A DNA stretch of 64,000 bases, taken from positions 124,001-188,000 of the forward strand of contig CAZPXH010000003.1 in NCBI GenBank assembly GCA_964591085.1, given 5' to 3'. The notes below the pieces were generated by a model. The model was given only the letters and a program-made list of their open reading frames with translations. It was not told where the DNA came from and searched no databases. The stretch's first letter is position 1; the number at the start of each line of letters is the position of its first letter. The position numbers were made by a program, and so were the translations under genes. Source of the stretch: CAZPXH01 sp964591085. GTDB taxonomy: Bacteria > Spirochaetota > Spirochaetia > DSM-27196 > CAZPXH01. This document shows, one piece after another, positions 33,464 to 42,875 of the stretch.

Positions 33464-35164
33464 CTATACCGTGATATTCACGAGGTGGTCTCCGTCTCCG
33501 GTCTCCACTCCCGCGCTGCCCTGTTCAAATGCGCCGGATTCCTTGCTTCGTTTCGGCTGCAAGCCGGAGTCTGCATCCCGGCCGGGCTGCTTCTGGTCGT
33601 CCCGGCTTGCAACTTCTACTTCAACGGCGTCAAAGCCCTGTTCGGCGAGGCTCCGCTCCAACTCTGCCAGCTGGTCCAGCATCAGGTCCCGCACAGTTCC
33701 ATTGTCGACCAGGATGCGCCCGACTATACGGTTGTCCTGCAGACGCAGGTCAATGCGAAGGCGACCGAGCTCTGCTGGCTCCATCATCATACGGACGTTG
33801 GCCGTTCCGTCCTTGCGGAGGTTCACTATCGCCGACTGCAGGTTCCCCTGCATCCCTTCACTGCTGATGAACTCGCGTAGTCCAGCCGAGAGATTCACTC
33901 GAGATCCCGACGCCTCTCCAAAGGTTCCCCGCACCGCGGTGATCGGCATTCCGGCGAGTCCACCCCGGTCAATGCCGAGACCCTGACTGCCGCTGGGGTT
34001 CGTGGCAGCCACGGAATCGGGCGAGTTGCCGGTCTGCCTGGTTGCGCCTGTACCCCCGATACCCCGACCTGCCTCACCGCGCGACGACGGCTGGATCCCC
34101 CGTGCGTCACGCGCAGTAAGCGCGGCGCTTCTGTCACGGGAGTCGGAGCGTTCTCCACCGGACCCCTGATCTCCCCCTGCGCCAGTGGTTCCCGAATCAC
34201 CGCCACCGCGTCTGCCTGGCGCAGCTGAGTCCACCCGGCTCTCGGCGCTTTCGGTAATCGCGCCCGTGCCATGCTTGTCACTTCCGGCCGTGGACTCCGA
34301 CTGCAGCCCGAGGCCTGCACCTGCTCCGGTGAACTCGGGAGCCGGCTTCTGCGCGGCAGCTGACTCTGCGTCTGCGCCCGTGAGCGCTCCGTTCGCCTTT
34401 CTTGCAACTTCCGCGCTGCGCTCGGCGTTTTCAGCAGCAGCAACACCGTCCACCGCGAGCTTGCCGGGCGAGCGAAGATCCTGTTCAGCAGCGCTTGAGC
34501 CCACTGCATCCCGGCCCGCTGACTTCTCCGGCGCGGAACCAGGGGAGAATTGCTCCCCACGCTTGACACCGGACTCACCCGCCTGCCGGTCTACGGCAGC
34601 CTTCTCCGGTCTGCCTTCCGGCCTGACTGCGGTGAAGCCTTCAGTCAGCTCCGCCGAACCCGGTTTTTCGGACGGCGTTGCTGCGGTTGTGACCAGATCG
34701 CCGTCCTGGCCCGACGCGCCCTTTGTCTGTTCCGAGCCATGCTTGCTCTTGGAATCCGCCTGTGAACCAGGCATGCGACCCTGGGAATCTGAGCCAGGCT
34801 TCCGAGGGACCTTGGCATCTGTATTGTCCAGGGCACCCACCGGGATTGCATCGGCGGACTCGGGCACTGAATGGGCTTGAGACCCGGACCCGAAATCAGG
34901 CGCGGTGAACGCATGCTGATACTGTTCGGGTCCGGCGGCAAAGTAGCCTGGCTGGGAGTGGGAAGTCCCGCTGGACGCAGCTGTCCTGGCCCTCTGTGCC
35001 TCTCCGAGCTGGTCAAGGTACGCGGAAAAGCTCCCGGGGCCGTTATCGCCGCCGGACGGGGGACCAAGGCCGGCCAATTCCGGTGAAAGCGGCGCTACGC
35101 TGGTGGAGAGAGCACTCGGCCGCGGGGGGCTGATGAGTGAGGAAATATCCGGCAGGCTTACCAT
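33464..35164 (-). CDS. fliK: Hook-length control protein FliK
   Basis: 566 residues. The first 400 are low-complexity (Ser, Gly, Ala, Pro, charged) and probably unfolded, as expected for the measuring region. The C-terminal domain (about 430-520) has LRKDGTANVRMMMEPAELGRLRIDLRLQDNRIVGRILVDN, the Flg_hook signature that contacts FlhB. Called flbC in older Borrelia naming. ATG 35164. Confidence 0.9.
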   Translation of the reverse strand: MVSLPDISSLISPPRPSALSTSVAPLSPELAGLGPPSGGDNGPGSFSAYLDQLGEAQRARTAASSGTSHSQPGYFAAGPEQYQHAFTAPDFGSGSQAHSVPESADAIPVGALDNTDAKVPRKPGSDSQGRMPGSQADSKSKHGSEQTKGASGQDGDLVTTAATPSEKPGSAELTEGFTAVRPEGRPEKAAVDRQAGESGVKRGEQFSPGSAPEKSAGRDAVGSSAAEQDLRSPGKLAVDGVAAAENAERSAEVARKANGALTGADAESAAAQKPAPEFTGAGAGLGLQSESTAGSDKHGTGAITESAESRVDSAAPGRRGGGDSGTTGAGGDQGSGGERSDSRDRSAALTARDARGIQPSSRGEAGRGIGGTGATRQTGNSPDSVAATNPSGSQGLGIDRGGLAGMPITAVRGTFGEASGSRVNLSAGLREFISSEGMQGNLQSAIVNLRKDGTANVRMMMEPAELGRLRIDLRLQDNRIVGRILVDNGTVRDLMLDQLAELERSLAEQGFDAVEVEVASRDDQKQPGRDADSGLQPKRSKESGAFEQGSAGVETGDGDHLVNITV

Positions 35165-35207
35165 GCCGTGGACCTCCGTTCGGCGCGCAGCCGCCGGAGG
35201 CCCCGTA

Positions 35208-35837
35208 TCAGGACTCGGCGGGCACCAGCGCCATCTTGCGCTGCAGTTCAGCTACCCGCTCGTCGGGTAGCTGGCTCAGCCAGAACGGCACCAGAGATGC
35301 CGTTCCGTTCTGCTGGGCAAGTTCCTCCGTGACCCGCAGCACATCAATGAGGAACACGTCGTCGTATCCCTGCATGATGGCGACAGCGTTTGCCGGGGGC
35401 ATTGCTGTCAGGTCCCGCGAGATCTGCACCAGGTTCGCTCTTCTATTGTCGTACCGGGCCACCCGCTCGTTGAACGAATTCTCACGGTCAGCCTGTGCCT
35501 GCTCCCGCTCCTGGAGTTCCGCGAGGCGCTGCTCGAAATCCGCCTGCGCTGCAGCGAGCTCCACTTCCCGATCCTCAAGCTCCTGTTCCCGAAACTGAAG
35601 CGCCTCCTGGTCCTTTGCCAGGCGTGCAGCATCCAGAAGAACAGGACTCTCCGCGGTAGCGGCGGGATCACGGCGTCCCTCTCCACCAAAGAGGCGGATG
35701 ATGGGAGAGATCGTGTCTGTGATGTCTATCAGGCCAAGCACGTCAAACCACAGCGCGCCACCGGCAGTCAGACCCACCAGCAGGAGAAACAGAAGCAGAA
35801 TGCGGGGGAAGGCACGAACCCGCCGAAGGTCAGCCAT
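35208..35837 (-). CDS. flbB: FlbB / MotE-like periplasmic collar protein
   Basis: 209 residues: an N-terminal TM (ILLLFLLLVGLTAGGALWF), a coiled coil (about 70-125) and a C-terminal MotE-like helical domain (LTAMPPANAVAIMQGYDDVFLIDVLRVTEE). In Borrelia FlbB forms the base of the flagellar collar and helps stator assembly. Its start overlaps the fliJ stop by 8 bp. Confidence 0.85.
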   Translation of the reverse strand: MADLRRVRAFPRILLLFLLLVGLTAGGALWFDVLGLIDITDTISPIIRLFGGEGRRDPAATAESPVLLDAARLAKDQEALQFREQELEDREVELAAAQADFEQRLAELQEREQAQADRENSFNERVARYDNRRANLVQISRDLTAMPPANAVAIMQGYDDVFLIDVLRVTEELAQQNGTASLVPFWLSQLPDERVAELQRKMALVPAES

Positions 35838-36267
35838 TTCCCGTGCTCCTCTCCCGGATCCAGCTCACGCCGGCGGCTTCCCCGAGTTCCCGGTCCTCAG
35901 CTTTCCGTTCTTCCCGGCGGTGCTCGTCCCGGCGGTGTTGGCGAAGACGCCGAAGCGCCTCACTGTCAGCGTAGTGCTGCTGGTAGGCCTGCGCGGCACG
36001 GTCTACTTCCGGCTGGAGCGTCTCGGCGAGTTCTGCGGCATGCCCGCGTGCGTCCGAAAGCATACGCCAGCGGTCCGATAGGTCTCCGCCTGACTGTAGG
36101 CTACCCGGCTCATGAAGGATGAGATCCTGCAGCGTGGCGAGCTCGGCTTCCTGCTGGCGGTACTGGTTCTGTCGGGACAGCACGCGAGCGAGTTCAATCT
36201 CGGCCAGCTGTTCGCGGTACTCGCGGAGCCGGAGCACCGCCTCCAGGCCAAACCGAAAGCGCTTCAC
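35830..36267 (-). CDS. fliJ: Flagellar export chaperone/stalk FliJ
   Basis: 145 residues, almost entirely one long antiparallel coiled coil starting MKRFRFGLEAVLRLREYREQ, typical of FliJ. Couples the FliI ATPase ring to FlhA. Overlaps the fliI stop by 4 bp. Confidence 0.88.
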   Translation of the reverse strand: MKRFRFGLEAVLRLREYREQLAEIELARVLSRQNQYRQQEAELATLQDLILHEPGSLQSGGDLSDRWRMLSDARGHAAELAETLQPEVDRAAQAYQQHYADSEALRRLRQHRRDEHRREERKAEDRELGEAAGVSWIRERSTGNG

Positions 36268-37667
36268 AGCTCACCCCCGCTGTCATCGGACCCGGAAAGA
36301 CCGAGCGCCGCAAGCAACACGGCTTCAGCGGTGTTTCCCTCTCCACTGCTTGCTTCCGAGAGTCCAGCGGCCTGCCGGAGGCCGTTCAGTGTCTGCTCGG
36401 GCTCGCTCTTCTCCGTGATCCGCTGGCGCAGGAAGCCGTTGATCCCGTCAATCCTGGCAATGGCACGGTCTACCCTCGGATCGCTTCCTCGAGCGTAGGC
36501 ACCAATGCTGATGAGATCCTCACGCTCGGTGTAGGCCGCCAGCAGGGACCGTAGCTCCCCTGCGGCTTCCTGCTGCGCCTGGTCCGTCACGCGGTTTTGG
36601 AGCCGGCTGATGGAGGAAAGCACGTCAACGGCCGGGTAATGGGAGCGCTCGGCCAGCCTGCGGCTTAGCACGAGGTGCCCATCCAGGATACCCCGGACCG
36701 TATCGCTGACCGGCTCGTCCAGGTCATCGCCCTCCACCAGCACGGAGTAGAAGCCGGTTATGGTGCCCTTCGCCGATGTTCCGGCGCGTTCCAGCAGGCG
36801 CGGGAGCAGGGCAAACACAGAAGGCGGAAACCCGCGATTGGCGGGAGCCTCTCCCACGGAAAGGCCGATCTCCCGCTGCGCCCGCGCAAAGCGGGTAACG
36901 GAGTCAAAAAGCAGCATCACGTTCTTGCCGCGATCCCGGAAGTATTCGGCGATGGCAGTAGCAACGAATGCTCCACGGAGGCGAGCAAGCGGGGGCGTAT
37001 CGGAGGTAGACACCACCACAACGCTCCGCTTGAGGCCTTCGGGACCGAGGTCGTTTTCCAGGAATTCCCGCACCTCCCGGGCTCGCTCTCCGATGAGTGC
37101 AACAACGTTCACATCGGCACTGGTGTTCCGCGCAATCATCCCCAGGAGCGTGGACTTGCCCACGCCGCTTGCGCTGAAGATTCCCATGCGCTGTCCCATG
37201 CCAACCGGAACAAGGGCGTCAATCGCGCGGACCCCGGTGTACAGCTTTTCAGTGATTGGTGCCCGTTCCATTGCTGGCGGCGGCGTAGCAAGAGCCGGAT
37301 AGCTCCGGGTGGACGAGATCTCCCCGCGCCCGTCCGTGGGCCGCCCAAGCGAATCCAGAACCCGCCCCAGCAGCTTGTCGGAAACGGGAACGGACAGAGG
37401 GTAGCCCATGCCGATGACCGGTGTGCCAATCTCAATGCCCCCGGCCTCGGCAAAGGGCATGAGTTGTACGCGGCCGCCGTCCAGGCCAACAACCTCTGCC
37501 CACACGGTGCGTCCATCCGGGCGCTCCACCTGGGCAAGATCCCCGATCTGCGCCGGGGGACCTTCCGACTCAATCAGAAGGCCGCGCACCCGAACCACCC
37601 GGCCCATGTGCTTGATGGTGTCCACGCCAGAGATGGCATCAACGTACTTCTGCAGGACGCTCGGCAT
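36264..37667 (-). CDS. fliI: Flagellum-specific export ATPase FliI
   Basis: 467 residues from ATG 37667 (MPSVLQKYVDAIS), which follows the fliH stop by one base; the reading frame remains open upstream but that part overlaps fliH. Walker A GIFSASGVGKSTLLGMI, Walker B NVMLLFDSVTRFARAQREIGLSVGEAP, and the F1-type fold. Hexamer that helps load export substrates. Confidence 0.95.
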   Translation of the reverse strand: MPSVLQKYVDAISGVDTIKHMGRVVRVRGLLIESEGPPAQIGDLAQVERPDGRTVWAEVVGLDGGRVQLMPFAEAGGIEIGTPVIGMGYPLSVPVSDKLLGRVLDSLGRPTDGRGEISSTRSYPALATPPPAMERAPITEKLYTGVRAIDALVPVGMGQRMGIFSASGVGKSTLLGMIARNTSADVNVVALIGERAREVREFLENDLGPEGLKRSVVVVSTSDTPPLARLRGAFVATAIAEYFRDRGKNVMLLFDSVTRFARAQREIGLSVGEAPANRGFPPSVFALLPRLLERAGTSAKGTITGFYSVLVEGDDLDEPVSDTVRGILDGHLVLSRRLAERSHYPAVDVLSSISRLQNRVTDQAQQEAAGELRSLLAAYTEREDLISIGAYARGSDPRVDRAIARIDGINGFLRQRITEKSEPEQTLNGLRQAAGLSEASSGEGNTAEAVLLAALGLSGSDDSGGEL

Positions 37668-37668
37668 A

Positions 37669-38586
37669 TCAGCCCCCCGGAGCCCGAATTGGCGCGAGTT
37701 CGATGATCCTGTCCTCAATCTCGCGCAACTGGCTGGCGATTCTGGCGTCAATCTGGCCAAAGTCCGTTTCAATGATGGCGCCGCCGGGATCAACGGTGCT
37801 GTCTTCCATCACCGTGATGTTCCCCACGCGCTCAATGGTGCGGGTCAGTTCTTCCGCGTGCTCAGTTGTCAGCTTGAGATCCGCGATGTTCACCCGGATC
37901 ACAATGTCACTCCGGGACTTCAGCTTCCTGAGCGCCTGGACCACGTTGTTGATCACGATGTTGCGCTGATTCTCACTGATGACCTTCACGACCTTCTGGG
38001 CGATCTGCAGGACGAGGTGGATGAGCTGCCCTTCACTTTCCTCGATGATCTCGTTGCGGCGATCAATGGCGCGGTTGAGAATTCGGTGGAGGCGCTCAAC
38101 GACGCGATCCACCTCCGCTCGACCGGACTCGTAGCCGGCTTCTTCGCCTGCTTCCCGTCCGCGCTTCTCGGCTTCCGCCTCAACTCCGGCGGCCTCCGAG
38201 CGGGCGCGGGCAACAATCTGCTCTGCCTCCGCTCTGGCCTTCTTCAGGATGTCATCTGCCTCTGTCTGCGCATCCGCGCGGATCTTCTGCGCCTGATCGT
38301 TCTTTGCCTTTACCTCATCAAAGGCGCGCTGCTCGGCATCCTGCCGGATCTGTTCGGCTTCGGACTCGGCCTCCGCAACCATCCGGGCCTTCTCTTCTTC
38401 CCAAGTCTTGCGGAAGGACTCCGCCTCCCGACGGAGATCGTCGGCGGTTGGCCCGGTGAACTCTTCCATCGCGTCCAGGGATTCCAGCTGGGCAAAGGCG
38501 GCCCGCCGTGGCGGCTCAGGAGGCGAGATGTGCACCTTGGCATCGGAGATCTTCACTTCGCCGGATCGGAATACGTTCTTTGCCAC
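37669..38586 (-). CDS. fliH: Flagellar export regulator FliH
   Basis: 305 residues. Long central Ala/Glu-rich coiled coil (about 55-160) followed by the FliH C-terminal domain (VVKVISENQRNIVINNVVQALRKL...VIRVNIADL) that binds FliI. The start MAKNVFRSGEVKI is spirochaete-like. 21 bases after fliG. Confidence 0.9.
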   Translation of the reverse strand: MAKNVFRSGEVKISDAKVHISPPEPPRRAAFAQLESLDAMEEFTGPTADDLRREAESFRKTWEEEKARMVAEAESEAEQIRQDAEQRAFDEVKAKNDQAQKIRADAQTEADDILKKARAEAEQIVARARSEAAGVEAEAEKRGREAGEEAGYESGRAEVDRVVERLHRILNRAIDRRNEIIEESEGQLIHLVLQIAQKVVKVISENQRNIVINNVVQALRKLKSRSDIVIRVNIADLKLTTEHAEELTRTIERVGNITVMEDSTVDPGGAIIETDFGQIDARIASQLREIEDRIIELAPIRAPGG

Positions 38587-38607
38587 TCCCTGCTCCTATG
38601 CGGCCAC

Positions 38608-39687
38608 TCAGACCACCAGTTCGTCCTCGCCAGCGCGGGCAATCACAACCTCGCCCTGCTCCTCCAGCTTTCTGATGATGCTCACGATTTTCTGCTGGGA
38701 CTCCTCCACGTCCTTCATGCGGATCGGTCCCATGAATTCCATGTCTTCCTTCAGCAGCGTAGCCGCTCGCTTTGACATATTGCGGAAGATCTTGTCCTGG
38801 ACCTCGGTGTCTACCGACTTCAGGGCCTTGGCCAGCTCGTTGGTATCCACTTCCCGCATGACCTTCTGAATGGCCCTGTCGTCCAGCATGACGATGTCCT
38901 CGAACACGAACATGCGCTTCTTGATGTCTTCTGCCAGCTCCGGATCTTCCTCTTCCAGGTTCTCGATGATGGACTTTTCCGTTGCGCGATCCACCAGGTT
39001 GAGGATTTCCACGATGCTTTCCACGCCACCTGCAGCGGTGTAGTCCTCGCTTGAGAGCGTGGAGAGCTTCTTCTCCAGCACCCGCTCAACCTCTCGCAGG
39101 GTTTCCGGCGAGGTCCGGTCCATCATGGCAATTCTCTTTGCCACGTCAGACTGGATCTCGTGCGGCAGGCTGCCGAGGATCACAGAGGCCTTGTTCGGCT
39201 CAAGGTAGGCGAGAATCAGCGCAATGGTCTGCGGGTGTTCCTGTTGGATGAAGTTCAGCAGGTGCATGGGATCGGTACGGCGGACAAAGTCAAAGGGCCT
39301 GACCTGCAGGCTGGAAGTCAGCCGGTTGATGATGTCAACTGCCTTCTGACTGCCGAGAGATTTCTCCAGGAGCTCCCGGGCATAGTCGATGCCGCCGGTG
39401 GTGATGAACTCCTGCGCGCGCATCATCTCCCGGAACTCGTCCAGGACCATCTCACGTTCTTCCGAGTCAATGGTCTCAAGCCGCGCAATCTCGAACGTGA
39501 GGGTCTCTATTTCGTCCTCGCGCAGGTGCTTGAAGATCTCCGAGGAGATCTCGCTCCCCAGCGTTACCAGGAATACCGCTGCCTTCTGACGGCCGTTGAG
39601 TTCCCGCTTCACCCCACTCTTCTTGGACCCGCCACCGGCGCTGCGCTCTGCCGCGGGCTGTGCCTGTCTTGCCGTAGTCTTCGCCAT
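38608..39687 (-). CDS. fliG: Flagellar motor switch protein FliG
   Basis: 359 residues; three armadillo-like domains. MHLLNFIQQEHPQTIALILAYLEP (middle domain, EHPQ motif) and MFVFEDIVMLDDRAIQKVMREVD (C-terminal torque domain) are clear. Converts stator action to rotation. The N-terminus has a basic Ala/Gly-rich extension of about 30 residues. Spirochaetes often carry a second fliG elsewhere; only this one is here. Confidence 0.95.
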   Translation of the reverse strand: MAKTTARQAQPAAERSAGGGSKKSGVKRELNGRQKAAVFLVTLGSEISSEIFKHLREDEIETLTFEIARLETIDSEEREMVLDEFREMMRAQEFITTGGIDYARELLEKSLGSQKAVDIINRLTSSLQVRPFDFVRRTDPMHLLNFIQQEHPQTIALILAYLEPNKASVILGSLPHEIQSDVAKRIAMMDRTSPETLREVERVLEKKLSTLSSEDYTAAGGVESIVEILNLVDRATEKSIIENLEEEDPELAEDIKKRMFVFEDIVMLDDRAIQKVMREVDTNELAKALKSVDTEVQDKIFRNMSKRAATLLKEDMEFMGPIRMKDVEESQQKIVSIIRKLEEQGEVVIARAGEDELVV

Positions 39688-39690
39688 ATC

Positions 39691-41394
39691 CTACTCCTCC
39701 AGCAGCCAGGTCCGTACCAGGCGAGCAACGTCCTCCGGACGCTCCCTCGCAAGGTTGATGACGTCTTCCTGCAGTTCCAGGCGTGCGCGGTCTTCCACGC
39801 TCATCTCCACTTCCGCGCCTTCTTCCTCGGCGCTCCGGAGAGCGGCCTCACGCATTGCCTGGTGCTGACGCGCCAGCTCCTCCTCCCGGAGGCGGCGCCG
39901 GCGCTCAACTTCCCGAGACACCAGTCTAAAGATAATAAAGGCAACGAGCAGGATTGCGATGCTCAGGAGCGCGAGTAGCACGGCCCGCTGGACGTTCTGC
40001 TGCCGAAGCAGCGCCGCATCCTCCTCCTGGAACTCCTCAGTGCGGTCAAACTGGATGTTTCGCACGCTCACAGAGTCTCCGCGTGCCACGCTGTAACCAA
40101 CAGCGTGCTCAACCAGGTCCCGTGCATCGGCAATTTCCTCCGGGGTCAGCGCCGTGTACTGCCGCTGAACCTCACCGGCATCAACCACAATCTGCCCGTC
40201 TTCCTCCCGGAGGACCCGCCACACCCCGTCTATGGCAACGGCCGCAGACACCCGGCGCACTGAAGGCGTGCCTTCTTCCACCGTCACCTCGGAGTTGATC
40301 TCGTTGTTGACCACTGTCTGCTGGCGATCGTAGTCGCCGAAGATGTTGTCCAGGTCCTGGAAGGCTGGCGGAACCTGACCCTCAACCCCCGGAGGGCCTT
40401 CCGGGTTGATTCCGCTGCCCTGGAAGGTCTCCGAAAACTCCTCCCGGGAGCGCTCGATGGAGAGAACGAACTGCTCCTCGCTGAAGGGAGTTTCCGGGTT
40501 GTCCTCCACGGTCACGATAGGGCTGAACTCCTGACGCTCAGTGGTCCGGCGCCCAAAGTCCAGTTCCACGTCCAGGTTCACGATCTCAACGCGGTCTCTC
40601 CGGTAGATTGCGGAGAGCGAAGTGAGGATTGCGTCTATGTACTGTCGCTCAATGTCGCGTTCAATCTGCAGTTCACGCCGACGGCGCTCCAGATCATCAA
40701 CATCCGCGAGGTTCTCAAAGTCGTTGAGGCGCACACCGGAGCTATCGTTGATGGTGATGTTCTCCGGCATCAGGCCTTCAATGGCAAACTGCACCAGGCG
40801 CTGGATGCCCTCCACCTTGGTCCGGTTCTCCCGGATGTCACTTCCCGGTCTTGGACTGATCACGATGCTTGCCGTCACCGGATCCTGATCCTCGGCAAAC
40901 AGCTCGTCCTCCGGGAAGGTAAGGTTCACGCTTGCGGTATCAATGTCATCCAGGGCTTCCAGGTGCAGCTCAAGCTCACGCTGGATTGCCCGGCGGAGAT
41001 TGATGTTCCGCTCAAAGTCAGTCTGGGTCCAACGCTCCACGTCAAAGAGATCCCAGGGATCCACATCCGCGGTGACAAGATCTTCCCTGATGAGGATTGC
41101 GCCGGCGCGCCTGGCTGTGATCTCGTCCGCTACGGTAATGAAACCTTCGGCGTTGGCGGAGGCGTCAATACCCTCCTCCTCCAGGCGGAGAAGAATCTGC
41201 GTGCGCTGTACAGGATCAGTTACTGGTACATCAAACACCCGTACCGAGGCGGGTGCGGTGCTGAACACAACAAGCAGCACAACCGCGAGGACAGCGGCAC
41301 CAAGCACGCCGACCAGGATCAGCTTCTGCGTGGTGCTCCATTTCTGCCAGGTAGTCCTGATCTGTTCGATCAGGCGTCTGAGCCACTCGTTCAT
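39691..41394 (-). CDS. fliF: MS-ring protein FliF
   Basis: 567 residues with two TM helices (about 25-47 and 448-470) around a large periplasmic part with ring-building motifs (ILLRLEEEGIDAS, LELHLEALDDIDTASVNLTFPE), and a C-terminal cytosolic tail (RERPEDVARLVRTWLLEE) that binds FliG. Preceded by a 146-bp GC-rich gap that carries hairpins. GGGAGGGG lies just before the ATG. Confidence 0.95.
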   Translation of the reverse strand: MNEWLRRLIEQIRTTWQKWSTTQKLILVGVLGAAVLAVVLLVVFSTAPASVRVFDVPVTDPVQRTQILLRLEEEGIDASANAEGFITVADEITARRAGAILIREDLVTADVDPWDLFDVERWTQTDFERNINLRRAIQRELELHLEALDDIDTASVNLTFPEDELFAEDQDPVTASIVISPRPGSDIRENRTKVEGIQRLVQFAIEGLMPENITINDSSGVRLNDFENLADVDDLERRRRELQIERDIERQYIDAILTSLSAIYRRDRVEIVNLDVELDFGRRTTERQEFSPIVTVEDNPETPFSEEQFVLSIERSREEFSETFQGSGINPEGPPGVEGQVPPAFQDLDNIFGDYDRQQTVVNNEINSEVTVEEGTPSVRRVSAAVAIDGVWRVLREEDGQIVVDAGEVQRQYTALTPEEIADARDLVEHAVGYSVARGDSVSVRNIQFDRTEEFQEEDAALLRQQNVQRAVLLALLSIAILLVAFIIFRLVSREVERRRRLREEELARQHQAMREAALRSAEEEGAEVEMSVEDRARLELQEDVINLARERPEDVARLVRTWLLEE

Positions 41395-41502
41395 AACCCC
41401 TCCCAGGAACGAGACACCCGCTCAACGTGTGGGCGGGCTATGTCGGTGCCGCGGCCCCCGCCACGACGATCTGCCCGGCCGGATCCCCCGATCCCGCCGC
41501 GC

Positions 41503-41550
41503 GCCCCCACCAAAACGGTGGGAGCCAGCCTCCGCTTCCCTTAGCGGAGG
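41503..41550 (-). other. Pair of tandem RNA hairpins at the fliE 3' end
   Basis: First hairpin: CCTCCGC (fliE codons) and GCGGAGG enclosing the fliE stop (41550-41529). Second: nine base pairs, GCTCCCACC-GTTTT-GGTGGGGGC, one G-T pair (41525-41503). No T-run follows, so they look like an mRNA processing, stabilising or attenuating element rather than a plain terminator. Confidence 0.6.
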
Positions 41551-41924
41551 TTGATGATCTCGCGATACGCCTGCAGAACCCGGTCCACAACGTTTCGCGT
41601 GATACTGATGGCAGTCTGCGCCTTGGCAGCAGCCACCGTCAAATCATGCACGTCTACGCTCTGCGGGTCCAGTTGTGCCTGAATCGCAAGGTTGGTGTGC
41701 GTCTGCTCCAGATCGTTCACTTCGGAAAGCGAGTTGAACACCAGGTCCGCAAAACTGCGCCCCTGCTCAACCGCCGGCTGATTCGGTCCATCCGGCCGAA
41801 TTCGGTCTGCATCTACAAGCTGGGACTGGGGCGTCACCACCCGGTTCTGCCCGATGTGGCGCGGATTGGTCCGAACGAGCCCGATGTCAGCTCCCTGCAG
41901 ATCCTGTGGGCCTAGAAACGTCAT
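41541..41924 (-). CDS. fliE: MS-ring/rod junction protein FliE
   Basis: 127 residues. The C-terminal half is conserved FliE: SFADLVFNSLSEVNDLEQTHTNLAIQAQLDPQSVDVHDLTVAAAKAQTAISITRNVVDRVLQAYREIINLR. The N-terminus (TFLGPQDLQGADIGLVRTNPRHIG) is typical of spirochaetes. Follows flgC by seven bases; ends inside a hairpin. Confidence 0.93.
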   Translation of the reverse strand: MTFLGPQDLQGADIGLVRTNPRHIGQNRVVTPQSQLVDADRIRPDGPNQPAVEQGRSFADLVFNSLSEVNDLEQTHTNLAIQAQLDPQSVDVHDLTVAAAKAQTAISITRNVVDRVLQAYREIINLR

Positions 41925-41931
41925 TGTTCAG

Positions 41932-42390
41932 CTACCTCCCAATCTCCAGGGCTCGAGCAAACATGTTCTTGGCCCCTTCAATTACCTGAACGTTGGCCTC
42001 ATAGCTCCGGCTTGCGGAGATGAGATCCACCATTTCCTGCACGATGTTGATGTTGGGATACTGGACGTATCCCGCCTGTGGTCCGGTCTGAATGGCATCC
42101 GGGTGCGTGGGGTCATAGACCAGCCGAAGCTCTGCATCAAAGTCCTTGTCCACGCTGACCGCGCGCACACCCTGACCCACGCCGTCATCAAGGCCCTCGG
42201 GCAGAAATGCGCTCTCCCAGGTTGGCTGCTCCACGCGGGGACGGACGATGACTCGGCTCCGGCGGAACGCTTCACCGTTGGTGGTCCGGGTGGTTTCCGC
42301 GTTGGCAATGTTGTCAGCTATCACGTCCTGGCGGAGGCGCTGGACCGAGAGCCCGCTGGATGCGGTGTTGATTACGCTGAAGATACCCAT
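41932..42390 (-). CDS. flgC: Flagellar rod protein FlgC
   Basis: 152 residues: N-terminal IFSVINTASSGLSVQRLRQDVIADNIANAETTRT and C-terminal YVQYPNINIVQEMVDLISASRSYEANVQVIEGAKNMFARALEIGR, both rod/hook family signatures. Shares one base with the flgB stop. Confidence 0.95.
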   Translation of the reverse strand: MGIFSVINTASSGLSVQRLRQDVIADNIANAETTRTTNGEAFRRSRVIVRPRVEQPTWESAFLPEGLDDGVGQGVRAVSVDKDFDAELRLVYDPTHPDAIQTGPQAGYVQYPNINIVQEMVDLISASRSYEANVQVIEGAKNMFARALEIGR

Positions 42391-42827
42391 CAGCCAGCCC
42401 CCAGAACTATGTTGATCCGCCGGAACTGCGCGGCAACCGAGTCCGTCATCAGCGTGTAGGCAAGCTGCTGATTCAGCAGGTTCATGCTCTCTGTTTCCAG
42501 GTCCACGTTGTTTCCGTTGTTGTCACTGGTGGACAGGAAGTCGGTGACAGTTCGCGGTTGCACCTGACGATAGTCCACCGGGCGCTCAAACGGGATGTGG
42601 CGCTCGTTGGTGTAGTAGTTCCGGGAACTGCCGACCCGCGTCTCAAAGGTCTCCTGCTGCTCCAGTGCGGCCCGGAGTGAGGTCTCAAAGTTGAGCACTT
42701 CCCGCTTGAAGTTGGGCGTGTCCGCGTTGGCAATGTTGTGCGCCGTGACGTTTTGCCGCAGCAGATTCACGTCCATGAGCCGCTGCATGATGTCCAGGGA
42801 TCGCCCGAAGCTGTTTCCTTCAAACAT
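42390..42827 (-). CDS. flgB: Flagellar rod protein FlgB
   Basis: 145 residues from ATG 42827 (MFEGNSFGRSLDIMQRLMD), chosen because a GGGGGGAAGG sequence sits directly before it; an ATG at 42845 has no ribosome binding site. NVTAHNIANADTPNFKREVLNFE is the rod-protein motif. First gene of the flagellar run; 48 bases after hslU with no obvious promoter, so it may be read from upstream. Confidence 0.94.
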   Translation of the reverse strand: MFEGNSFGRSLDIMQRLMDVNLLRQNVTAHNIANADTPNFKREVLNFETSLRAALEQQETFETRVGSSRNYYTNERHIPFERPVDYRQVQPRTVTDFLSTSDNNGNNVDLETESMNLLNQQLAYTLMTDSVAAQFRRINIVLGAG

Positions 42828-42875
42828 CCTTCCCCCCGTTGTCATGGTCGGCGCGGTGAGCGCGGGCTTGAGGCT

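Noticed and set aside
34185..34880. 231-codon plus-strand frame opposite fliK
   Set aside because: Lies opposite the low-complexity part of FliK; Ser/Pro/Ala-rich translation is an artefact of base composition.
33900..35100. Low-complexity fliK segment as a tandem repeat array
   Set aside because: Composition is biased but no unit repeats; this is normal for the FliK measuring region.
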